From the NCBI GenBank assembly GCA_019100305.1, contig JAHRHW010000254.1:1-6560 (forward strand): 6,560 nucleotides of DNA, in the 5' to 3' direction. Position numbers and translations under genes: made by a program. Source of the DNA: Candidatus Thiodiazotropha taylori (GTDB lineage: Bacteria > Pseudomonadota > Gammaproteobacteria > Chromatiales > Chromatiaceae). Positions 1 to 5,742 of this stretch are shown here, one piece after another. Every line of letters starts with the position of its first letter. The first letter of the stretch is position 1. Below the pieces are notes generated by a model. That model was not told where the DNA came from and searched no databases. It worked only from the letters and a program-made list of their open reading frames with translations.

Positions 1-11
1 GAAGCACCGCC

Positions 12-470
12 ATGAAAATCAAACATATCTCAATTCCCACCAAGGTCGCCCGTCCGGGTATGAGTGTCGGTGAAGTAATGGCCGAGTGTGTTAACAAAGG
101 GGTTCCTGGCATTCCCTATGTGGATCAGAATGGTGTGATCAGCGGACGCTTCTCGGTAAGGCATATGTTCCGTATCTGCTGTATTCCCGATGACATCATT
201 CAGGGTGCCCATCTGCTTGGGGATGATATCGAGCATCTCGATTTTCCGCATATCAAAGCGGAGGATTTGATGGCCCGGAGTGTGGATGATTTTATCTATC
301 CGGATACGGTTCGTCTGTCAGCCAACTTTCAAGCCATCAAGGCGCTGGCCATTATGGAGCAGTACAACACAGAGTATCTGTTTGTCACTGAAGGGGAGGA
401 TTATCAAGGGGTGGTGACACGAATGAGTATTGCTTCGGCGATTGTAACCAAAGAGTGTTGCATCGACTGA
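12..470 (+). CDS. Stand-alone CBS-domain-pair protein (152 aa), candidate regulatory partner of the downstream permease
   Basis: Two CBS motifs can be read. The first spans about residues 16-57 (MSVGEVMAECVNKGVPGIPYVDQ, here only described by its ends M17 and Q39, then GVISGRFSVRHMF). The second spans about residues 92-147, with the VRLSANFQAIKALAIMEQYN helix and YQGVVTRMSIASAI near the end. There is no other domain, membrane segment or signal peptide, so the protein is probably cytosolic. In this family a CBS pair forms a Bateman module that often binds AMP, ATP or SAM and controls an attached or neighbouring enzyme, channel or transporter. The stop codon overlaps the permease start by one base, which suggests translational coupling and a shared job; that link is inference. 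The ATG lies 11 bases from the window edge with no stop upstream in frame and no strong ribosome site visible, so an earlier start cannot be excluded. Domain call is fairly sure; ligand and partner are unknown. Confidence 0.85.
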   Translation: MKIKHISIPTKVARPGMSVGEVMAECVNKGVPGIPYVDQNGVISGRFSVRHMFRICCIPDDIIQGAHLLGDDIEHLDFPHIKAEDLMARSVDDFIYPDTVRLSANFQAIKALAIMEQYNTEYLFVTEGEDYQGVVTRMSIASAIVTKECCID

Positions 471-1783
471 TGATGGAACAGATTACTACCGAGATGTGGG
501 TCTCGGCACTTCTGCTGTTGTCTGCCTATATCCTGATTTTTACGGAGCTACTGCATCGCACGACCGCCGCCATGTTGGGCGCCCTGACCATGATCGGTGT
601 GGGTATGTGGATGGGATTCTACAGTCAGGAGCAGGCACTGCTGGCGGTGGACGGTAATACCATTCTATTGTTGGCGGCGATGATGATGCTGGTCGCGTTG
701 TTGCGCCCCACCGGGGCGTTCGACTATGCGGCCGTGCATATTACCCGTTGGGCCAAGGGAAGCCCGAAGCTGCTGCTGATCTATCTCAGTCTGGCGGTCA
801 GTCTGATCAGCATGATCCTGGATAATGTCACCACGGTAATTGTTTTCGCGCCGTTGACCGTACTGATCTGCCGCTTATTGAAGATCAATCCCATGCCCTA
901 TCTGATGGCAGAGGCGATGCTCTCGAATATCGGTGGTGCCGCTACCCTGGTGGGTGATCCCCCCAACCTGATGATCGGCAGTGCTGCCGATATCAGTTTC
1001 AACTCATTCCTGGTGCATATGGGCTTTCCGGTGTTGGTGGTATGGGTCGGCACGGTGGCGCTGATGTTGTTTCTGTTTCGTGAACAGTTGACCGATGTTG
1101 GCGAGGACCCCCGGACCCTGGTCGATACCCATGCCATCAAGGATGCCAAGGGGCTGAAGCGTACCCTCTTCTCCCTGGCTGTGGTGGTGGTGCTCTTCTT
1201 CATACACCACAATCTGCACATCCTGCCCGCCTATGCCTCTTTTATCGGACTCTGTCTGGCTTTGCTGATGCTGAAGCCCGATATGGAGCAGATTTTCGGC
1301 ACCGTCAACTGGTCGGTATTGTTCTTCTTCGCCGGCCTGTTCATGATCGTTGGCGGAGTGGAAGCCTCGGGACTGCTCGATCTATTAGGACAGGAACTGG
1401 CCAGACTCGCCAGAGACCCTCAAATGCTTTTGCTCACCGGACTGTTGCTGATGTGGGTGGCCGCGGTTCTCAGTGCAGTGGTGGACAACATACCTTTTAC
1501 CGTGACCATGATTCCAATCATTATGGGGCTGGAGAGCAGCGGGGTGAATATTGCGCCCCTCTGGTGGGCTCTGGCGCTTGGTGTTGGTCTTGGGGGTAAT
1601 GGTACCCACCTGGGGGCAACGGCGAATATCATCGCGGTCAGTGAGTCAGAAAAGAGCGGCATGCCAGAGGCGAGGATAACCCCACTGATCTGGATGAAAA
1701 CCGGCATCCCGGTGATGTTCTTCGGTCTGATCCTGGCCAGCCTGGTCTACTGGTTGTTCTTTGACCTTTTTACCACCGCCTGA
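470..1783 (+). CDS. ArsB/NhaD-type (SLC13-like, CitMHS-fold) ion permease, 437 aa
   Basis: This is an inner-membrane carrier with about 10-12 hydrophobic helices along its whole length. It shows the paired signatures of the ion transporter superfamily: D118-N119 followed by VTTVIVFAPLTV and then LVGDPPNLMIG around G162-N166 in the first half, and D339-N340 followed by IPFTVTMIPII and then GGNGTHLGATANIIAV around G375-N386 in the second half. These match NhaD-type Na+/H+ antiporters, ArsB arsenite permeases and the animal P protein. No arsR, arsC or arsA gene is visible, so arsenite export is not supported; sodium/proton or anion exchange is more likely but unproven. I chose ATG 470 because it overlaps the upstream TGA (TGATG junction). 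GTG 455 and ATG 473 are alternatives, and none has a good ribosome site, consistent with coupled translation. Length is normal for the family. No clear intrinsic terminator follows. Confidence 0.88.
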   Translation: MMEQITTEMWVSALLLLSAYILIFTELLHRTTAAMLGALTMIGVGMWMGFYSQEQALLAVDGNTILLLAAMMMLVALLRPTGAFDYAAVHITRWAKGSPKLLLIYLSLAVSLISMILDNVTTVIVFAPLTVLICRLLKINPMPYLMAEAMLSNIGGAATLVGDPPNLMIGSAADISFNSFLVHMGFPVLVVWVGTVALMLFLFREQLTDVGEDPRTLVDTHAIKDAKGLKRTLFSLAVVVVLFFIHHNLHILPAYASFIGLCLALLMLKPDMEQIFGTVNWSVLFFFAGLFMIVGGVEASGLLDLLGQELARLARDPQMLLLTGLLLMWVAAVLSAVVDNIPFTVTMIPIIMGLESSGVNIAPLWWALALGVGLGGNGTHLGATANIIAVSESEKSGMPEARITPLIWMKTGIPVMFFGLILASLVYWLFFDLFTTA

Positions 1784-1830
1784 ATGCTACCCGGTGCTGC
1801 TTCCAGGGAGTGTCAATCCCAATCCAGTTC

Positions 1831-1847
1831 CGCTAGCGCTCGTACGA
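1831..1847. repeat. Two adjacent 8-bp perfect palindromes
   Basis: CGCTAGCG (1831-1838) and TCGTACGA (1840-1847) are each perfectly self-complementary and are separated by one base. They lie 48 bases after the permease stop. They could be a protein-binding site or a trace of a mobile element end, but single 8-bp palindromes are expected by chance at this length, so only their adjacency is notable. Confidence 0.3.
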
Positions 1848-1943
1848 CAGGTGCTAACAGCAGTAGAACGTTTTACCGAGAAAATTCACCTCTCTCTGCA
1901 ACAATCCCCCAATTTCCTCGTCAGTTTTAAATGGCCGACAATC

Positions 1944-1972
1944 TTGATTGTTTTGCTAGGTATTTCTATAGC
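1944..1972 (+). promoter_or_regulatory. Candidate sigma70-type promoter for the 2132-2854 unit
   Basis: TTGATT (1944-1949) and TATAGC (1967-1972) are separated by exactly 17 bases; each matches four of six consensus bases. Transcription would begin near 1979-1981, giving a leader of about 150 bases before the TTG at 2132. A 5+5 palindrome, CACTG-TT-CAGTG (1982-1993), sits just after the predicted start and could act as an operator. The box match is moderate, and this AT-rich stretch could produce such a pair by chance. Confidence 0.35.
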
Positions 1973-2039
1973 TTAAGGTATCACTGTTCAGTGCAGCCTT
2001 GAAATAGTGAGTTCTGGGTAGTAACCGAAACGGATTTCA

Positions 2040-2086
2040 CTGGCCTTCAGTCCAGGCAACAGCAACTTTCCCATACTCAAGGCCAG
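2040..2086 (+). promoter_or_regulatory. Imperfect hairpin in the leader of the 69-aa gene
   Basis: CTGGCCTT (2040-2047) pairs perfectly with AAGGCCAG (2079-2086). After one C/C mismatch, AGT (2049-2051) pairs with ACT (2075-2077), closing a 23-base loop. There is no T-run after it, so it is not an intrinsic terminator. It could be a leader structure or an RNA-binding site. It does not match any riboswitch class that I recognise. Confidence 0.3.
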
Positions 2087-2113
2087 AGTATCACTTGAGG
2101 TGTTCCCTACAAC

Positions 2114-2120
2114 AGAGAGG
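2114..2120 (+). promoter_or_regulatory. Ribosome binding site that supports a TTG start at 2132
   Basis: AGAGAGG ends 11 bases before TTG 2132. The spacing is slightly long, but this is the only purine-rich site near the front of a frame that contains no ATG at all. The in-frame stop at 2096-2098 limits how far upstream the gene could begin. Confidence 0.4.
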
Positions 2121-2131
2121 CATACACAACA

Positions 2132-2341
2132 TTGAATATCAGAACAACCTTGGATCTAATCACGCTGCGCGATGTTACCAATCCTGATGATCACCACTGC
2201 CTCTATGAAGGCGATGGTGAGAATGGTGTCGAGATCTATTTTGAAAATGAACAGACCAGGCAGTTGTATCTGGATAGGCAGCTTGAGGAGCACAAAGTGA
2301 TCTGTGGCAACGATTCAGATGACTATGTGGCTGAGGGTTGA
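2132..2341 (+). CDS. Unrecognised small acidic protein (69 aa), probable TTG start
   Basis: I do not recognise the family. The protein is rich in Asp and Glu, has no membrane segment or signal peptide, and contains a stretch around residues 24-47 (LYEGDGENGVEIYFENEQTR) that looks like a folded beta-strand followed by a charged helix. It has two cysteines, C23 and C58. The frame has no methionine codon anywhere. TTG 2132, preceded by AGAGAGG at 2114-2120, is the best start, and TTG 2150 is a weaker alternative. The stop lies three bases before the DUF1269-like gene, and the last codons supply that gene's ribosome site (GAGGG, 2333-2337), so the two are almost certainly co-transcribed. It might instead be the remnant of a longer gene cut off upstream by the stop at 2096-2098. 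That the frame is real is likely from its codon pattern and tight spacing; its function is unknown. Confidence 0.6.
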   Translation: MNIRTTLDLITLRDVTNPDDHHCLYEGDGENGVEIYFENEQTRQLYLDRQLEEHKVICGNDSDDYVAEG

Positions 2342-2344
2342 TCG

Positions 2345-2854
2345 ATGATACTACGGCGCATCTCTATGCTGGTCCCCTCAAGGCGTCTGGCGGAGGAAGT
2401 GGTGAGAGGTCTGGTGTTCATCAGGGTGAACCGGCAACACATCCACGCCGTGGCCAGGCCGGGTGTCGATCTGAAAGAGCTGCCGGCAGCAAGGATACGC
2501 CAGAGGCGTGGTTTTGCAGCGCTATTGGAGAGCTGGTTCTGGGATTTCAATCTGCTGCTGTTTTTTGCGGCATTAGCGATTCTGTTGATCGGTGTGTGGG
2601 CATCCGAATGGTTGCTGGTGGCAGGCTGCCTGACTGCAGTAGTCATGTCCATGTTACTGGGTTACCACTTTTCAGGTCAGGTACCTCAAGCCCAAATTGA
2701 TGACTTTGATGTGCCGTTGAGGCACGGTGAATTTCTGATCTTTGTTGACGTTCCACGCTGGCGGGTTTCCCTGGTCGAACGTTCGATTCGGCAACTGCAT
2801 CCTGAAGTAGAGCTAGGTGGTGTTGGTTGGGGTATCGATGCCCTCGGCATCTGA
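2345..2854 (+). CDS. DUF1269-like two-helix membrane protein (169 aa)
   Basis: The layout is a soluble N-terminal segment (about residues 1-65, with the RRISMLVPSRRLAEEVV start and the HIHAVARPGVDLKELP stretch at 32-47), two adjacent hydrophobic helices (about 69-86 and 88-108), and a soluble C-terminal segment. The C-terminal part includes GEFLIFVDVPRWRVSLVE (128-145) and HPEVELGGVGWG (152-163). This resembles the DUF1269 family (PF06897) of bacterial membrane proteins, in which the conserved ends read roughly RRISFLLPD and GELLMMVDVP. Their function is not established. The family's middle usually has glycine-rich helices; here they are leucine-rich and glycine-poor. The ATG has a good ribosome site, GAGGG (2333-2337), seven bases upstream inside the previous gene. 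It is the last gene of its unit and is followed by a strong terminator. The family assignment is from memory of motifs, so moderately sure. Confidence 0.72.
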   Translation: MILRRISMLVPSRRLAEEVVRGLVFIRVNRQHIHAVARPGVDLKELPAARIRQRRGFAALLESWFWDFNLLLFFAALAILLIGVWASEWLLVAGCLTAVVMSMLLGYHFSGQVPQAQIDDFDVPLRHGEFLIFVDVPRWRVSLVERSIRQLHPEVELGGVGWGIDALGI

Positions 2855-2865
2855 CTTGCCAACCA

Positions 2866-2898
2866 CGGGGTGACGCTTTGCGTCACCCGTTTTTTTTT
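2866..2898 (+). terminator. Strong intrinsic terminator after the DUF1269-like gene
   Basis: GGGTGACGC (2868-2876) pairs with GCGTCACCC (2880-2888) around a TTT loop, and nine Ts follow after one G (2890-2898). It begins 12 bases after the stop at 2854. On the - strand the stem is not followed by a T-run, so it should act mainly on + strand transcripts. Confidence 0.93.
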
Positions 2899-2901
2899 GT
2901 T

Positions 2902-2929
2902 TTCAGTCCGCAAACGAACGCGAACTGAA
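2902..2929 (-). other. Hairpin just after the oligopeptidase stop, lacking a T-run
   Basis: TTCAGT-C-CGC (2902-2911) pairs with GCG-A-ACTGAA (2920-2929) with one internal mismatch and an 8-base loop. It begins 7 bases past the stop of the - strand oligopeptidase. In the - direction it is followed by As, not Ts, so it is not a standard terminator. It could protect the mRNA 3' end after Rho-dependent termination or processing. Confidence 0.4.
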
Positions 2930-2935
2930 TATAAC

Positions 2936-4966
2936 TCATCCACTGATTCCGCTGTGTCTCAACAGGGGTTCGATCTGCGGTTCGCGACCGCGGAATGCGA
3001 CGAACAACTCCATGGCATCCTTCGAGCCACCCTGCTCCAATATCTCCTGCAGAAAGGACTGCCCCGCCTCCTGACTGAAGATGCCTTGTTCCTCGAATCT
3101 GGAGAAGGCGTCGGCTGACAGCACTTCGGCCCATTTGTAGCTGTAGTACCCCGCAGCGTAGCCACCGGCAAAGATGTGTGAAAAACCGTGTGGAAAGCGG
3201 TTCCAGGAGGGTGGCTTGATCACCGAGACCTGCTCACGCACCTGATCAAGAATCTGATAGATTCTTCCCCCCTGGTCCGGGTCGTACTCCTGATGAATGC
3301 GAAAGTCGAAGATCGAGAACTCCAGCTGACGCACCATCTGCATCGCGGATTGAAAGTTTTTTGCCCCATGAAGCCGCTGGAAGAGTTCGTCCGGGATCGG
3401 TTCACCACTCTCAACATGGCCGGAGATCAGTTCCAGTGCTTGCTGCTCCCAACACCAGTTTTCCATGAACTGGCTGGGTAGTTCCACCGCGTCCCAGGCC
3501 ACCCCGTTGATTCCCGCAACGGCGGGATAGTCGATGCGGGTGAGCATGTGATGCAGCCCGTGGCCGAACTCATGAAACAGGGTCTCCACTTCATCATGAG
3601 TGAAGAGCGCCGGCTGGTCAGCCACCGGGGGCGAAAAATTACAGGTCAGGTAAGCAACCGGAACCTGGTCGACTGAATCGCTGAAGAAGCGGGTTGCGCA
3701 TTCGTCCATCCAGGCGCCACCGCGTTTTTTCGGGCGCGCGTAGAGGTCGAGATAGAACTGCCCGCGAAGCTGGTTCTGCTTGTCGCGGATCTCATAAAAA
3801 CGCACATCGGGATGCCAGGTATCCACCCCTTCGACGGATTGGATACGGATCCCATAGAGGCGCTCCACCACCGCAAACATGCCGGGTATCACCCGGGTTT
3901 CGGGAAAATAGGGCTTCAGCTCTTCCTGACTGATGGCATGGCGATGTTGGCGCAGTTTTTCCGAGTAGTAGCCGATATCCCAGGCCTCCAGTTGATCGAT
4001 GCCGTAGTTTTCACTGGCGAATTGTGTGAGCTCGGCCAGTTCCCGCTCCGCCTGGGCCTTGGAGCGTTGTGCCAGATCGGTCAGAAAACTCATTACCTCT
4101 TCCGTGGTTCGGGCCATTTTGCGTGCCAGAGAGCGCTCTGCGTAGTTGTTGAAGCCGAGTAGTTGGGCCTGCTCATGGCGCAGTGCCAGGATCTGTTCCA
4201 TCACCTCGCTATTGTCCCACTTCCCCGCATGGGGGCCGCAATCCGAGGCGCGTGTAGCGTAGGCCTCGTAGAGCTCTCTACGCAGCTCCCGCTGATCCGC
4301 ATAGGTCATCACCGGAAAGTAGGACGGAAACTCCAGGGTCAGCAACCAGCCCTGCTGCTCGCGCTGCTCTGCGGTCTGCTTGGCCAGTGCCATGGCGGAT
4401 TCCGGCAGCCCGGCCAGCTTCTCCGGGTCGGTGATCAGCTTGCTCCAGGCATTGGTCGCGTCGAGCAGGTTCTCCTCAAATTTGGTGGTCAGTTTGGAGA
4501 GGCTCTGGCTGATCTCCTTAAAGCGTTGTTTTTTATCTTCCGGCAGATCAACCCCGGAGAGCCGGAACTCAAGCAGGGTGTTTTCCAGCATCTTTTTTTG
4601 CGCGTCGTCCAAGCCAGCTTGTTCGGCAACCTTTTTGTAGGCTTCGCACAGTTTGCTGTTCTGTCCCACTTCGGTGGCGTAGTCACTCAGTTTGGGCAGG
4701 CAGGCATTGTAGACTTCGCGCAGTTCATCGTGATTGACCACTGAGTTCATATGGCTGATGGGTGACCAGGTTCGGCTGAGGCGGTCTTCGGCGATTTCCA
4801 GGGGCTCGACAAAATTGTGCCAGTTTGGGCTGGCTATGGAGCCGAGCAGGCTTTCCATGGTCTGGCGGTTCGCCTGTAGCAGCGCATCGATGGCAGGTTC
4901 CACCATTGGCGGTTTAATCCGGCTGAAGGGTGGCAGTCCGGTCATGTCGAGCAGGGCATTGGTCAT
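2936..4966 (-). CDS. prlC: Oligopeptidase A, M3-family zinc metallopeptidase (676 aa)
   Basis: This cytoplasmic enzyme cleaves short peptides and, in E. coli, degrades cleaved signal peptides. The M3 zinc motif is plain: HEFGH at 465-469, with H465 and H469 as ligands, E466 as the catalytic base, and a third ligand at E495 in AVELPSQFMENW. The substrate-side motif HIFAGGYAAGYYSYKW starts at H597 and supplies Y603, Y607 and Y610, which correspond to the substrate-binding tyrosines of thimet oligopeptidase. A helical N-terminal half precedes the catalytic half, and the length is close to the 680 residues of E. coli OpdA. There is no signal peptide. ATG 4966 has a good ribosome site (AGGAAC, about seven bases upstream). 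E. coli prlC belongs to the heat-shock regulon, but I found no convincing sigma32 or sigma70 boxes here. It converges with the DUF1269-like gene and lies 185 bases downstream of the CNP1-like gene. The frame is intact. Dcp, a relative, is less likely given the N-terminus and length. Confidence 0.96.
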   Translation of the reverse strand: MTNALLDMTGLPPFSRIKPPMVEPAIDALLQANRQTMESLLGSIASPNWHNFVEPLEIAEDRLSRTWSPISHMNSVVNHDELREVYNACLPKLSDYATEVGQNSKLCEAYKKVAEQAGLDDAQKKMLENTLLEFRLSGVDLPEDKKQRFKEISQSLSKLTTKFEENLLDATNAWSKLITDPEKLAGLPESAMALAKQTAEQREQQGWLLTLEFPSYFPVMTYADQRELRRELYEAYATRASDCGPHAGKWDNSEVMEQILALRHEQAQLLGFNNYAERSLARKMARTTEEVMSFLTDLAQRSKAQAERELAELTQFASENYGIDQLEAWDIGYYSEKLRQHRHAISQEELKPYFPETRVIPGMFAVVERLYGIRIQSVEGVDTWHPDVRFYEIRDKQNQLRGQFYLDLYARPKKRGGAWMDECATRFFSDSVDQVPVAYLTCNFSPPVADQPALFTHDEVETLFHEFGHGLHHMLTRIDYPAVAGINGVAWDAVELPSQFMENWCWEQQALELISGHVESGEPIPDELFQRLHGAKNFQSAMQMVRQLEFSIFDFRIHQEYDPDQGGRIYQILDQVREQVSVIKPPSWNRFPHGFSHIFAGGYAAGYYSYKWAEVLSADAFSRFEEQGIFSQEAGQSFLQEILEQGGSKDAMELFVAFRGREPQIEPLLRHSGISG

Positions 4967-5050
4967 CTATCTGTTCCTGGTTTTTCTAGCTGTTTTCAGC
5001 GTATCTTTTACTGCGACCTTCGGGAAGCCACCGGATAGGTGGGTATTGAT

Positions 5051-5069
5051 AAAAACCTAAGGGGTTTTT
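5051..5069 (-). terminator. Weak terminator-like inverted repeat between the CNP1-like gene and prlC
   Basis: AAAAACC (5051-5057) and GGTTTTT (5063-5069) form a 7-bp stem around a 5-base loop. On the - strand the T-run is part of the stem, so termination would be inefficient. It lies 83-101 bases beyond the CNP1-like stop and about 85 bases before the prlC start, so it could partly separate the two transcripts. A transcription attenuator or a chance repeat in AT-rich DNA is also possible. Confidence 0.3.
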
Positions 5070-5090
5070 CGGATTCAAACCCTGGTCGAT

Positions 5091-5115
5091 CAGTCAGCCG
5101 ATACGAAGGCTACTG
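5091..5115 (-). other. Bulged hairpin after the CNP1-like gene
   Basis: CAGT-AGCC and GGCT-ACTG halves (5091-5094, 5096-5099, 5108-5111, 5112-5115) pair over 8 bp with one bulged base at 5095 and an 8-base loop. It starts about 36 bases beyond the stop at 5152 and lacks a T-run. It may be a 3' end stabiliser or half of a two-part termination region with 5051-5069. Confidence 0.3.
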
Positions 5116-5151
5116 TTTGGGTCTGCTAAGGGATTCGGTCCGCCGTGTCTA

Positions 5152-5697
5152 TTAGTCTCTGCCTACCTTGCGATTGTTCCGCATCGCTTCGATGACCTTC
5201 TCAACCGGATTGGGTTCGCCAATCTGTAGGTTGCACAGCAGGTCGTCATAGAGGGTGGCACGATAATCGATCGATTCATCTTTTGGGATCCTCTCCCAGT
5301 CTCCGCCGGGCATTGGCGTCAGGCGCTCGCTTCCACCATAGGCATAGACTTTGTAGAGGCGTTCACGGCAGCGAAATCCTTCGTAAGAGCTGTTTACTGC
5401 GCCGGAGTTGGAGCGGATCACCAGGATGTAGCGTACCGCACCGTCTGAGTCATGCTGAATCGAATTTCGTTCCACAAAGTAGCGGAATCTGGACTCATTG
5501 GCAGCGACCTGAAACTCCTGAAGATCGTCACTGTTGATGCTGTCCGGAACCTGAACCTCACCCTCCAGCCAACCAGGCCTGTCGGGTACGTCGTATTCCT
5601 CATCGTTTATAGGGTCATCCAGCAAGATATCCCTGGCTAGGGCCGGGGTGGCGACGAGTACTACAAAAAGTAGTAACCAGGCGGTATTAAGGGTCAT
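5152..5697 (-). CDS. Secreted CNP1-like family protein (181 aa)
   Basis: The N-terminus is a signal peptide: a hydrophobic core at residues 6-17 and an ATPALA cleavage box with cutting expected after A21, so the mature protein should be periplasmic. No lipobox is seen. The mature part matches the CNP1-like family (PF08750): the NSIQHDSDGAVRYILVIRS segment (78-96), GAVNSSYEGFRC (99-110), KVYAYGG (116-122), a tryptophan-proline segment around W134, and YRATLYDDLLC (145-155). C110 and C155 are the only mature cysteines and could form a disulfide. The molecular function of this family is unknown. The signal peptide lacks Lys or Arg before its core (MTLNTA), which is unusual, but no other start exists between ATG 5697 and the upstream stop. 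AGGAAA lies eight to ten bases before the ATG. It follows the GIDE gene by 45 bases, in the same reading frame, and is probably co-transcribed with it. Confidence 0.87.
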   Translation of the reverse strand: MTLNTAWLLLFVVLVATPALARDILLDDPINDEEYDVPDRPGWLEGEVQVPDSINSDDLQEFQVAANESRFRYFVERNSIQHDSDGAVRYILVIRSNSGAVNSSYEGFRCRERLYKVYAYGGSERLTPMPGGDWERIPKDESIDYRATLYDDLLCNLQIGEPNPVEKVIEAMRNNRKVGRD

Positions 5698-5742
5698 GGA
5701 AGCTTTCCTGTTGTTTCTTTCCGGGCAGCCGACCGGGTTATC

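Larger units (their letters stand above)
1784..2131. other. 348-base intergenic region without a convincing gene
   Basis: No reading frame here looks like a complete gene. A 71-codon frame beginning inside the permease at TTG 1761 and ending at 1976 has no ribosome site and no recognisable product. A 55-codon stop-free frame on the - strand (1988-2155) reads like protein but has no good start. Regulatory-looking structure includes two adjacent palindromes (1831-1847), a weak AT-rich hairpin (ACAAT at 1938-1942 with ATTGT at 1947-1951), a promoter-like pair (1944-1972), a short palindrome CACTG/CAGTG (1982-1993) close to the predicted transcript start, and a larger hairpin (2040-2086). The region is visibly more AT-rich around 1860-1980 than the flanking genes. 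It probably serves as the 3' end of the CBS-permease unit and the 5' leader of the 2132-2854 unit. Confidence 0.7.

Noticed and set aside
455..469. GTG 455 as the permease start
   Set aside because: It adds five residues inside the CBS gene without a better ribosome site. The one-base TGATG overlap at 470 is a more usual coupled start, though GTG cannot be ruled out.
470..1783. Arsenite efflux pump (arsB) call
   Set aside because: The fold is shared, but no arsR, arsC or arsA gene is nearby and the signatures fit the wider NhaD/SLC13 group equally well.
1761..1976. 71-codon + strand frame after the permease, ending in a hydrophobic stretch
   Set aside because: It begins at a TTG inside the permease gene, has no ribosome site there or at GTG 1851, matches no family I know, and overlaps the promoter-like boxes. 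Treated as a chance frame.
1978..2095. Direct repeat GTATCACT at 1978-1985 and 2088-2095
   Set aside because: An 8-base repeat within about 350 bases is expected roughly once by chance.
4163..4744. 193-codon + strand frame antisense to prlC
   Set aside because: It is a shadow of the strongly biased codons of prlC, is Leu/Gly/Gln-rich without motifs, and sits entirely inside a clear gene.
5071..5085. tRNA T-loop-like string on the - strand (GGTTTGAATCC)
   Set aside because: The flanking bases do not form a 5-bp T-stem, and no acceptor, D or anticodon arms can be built around it.
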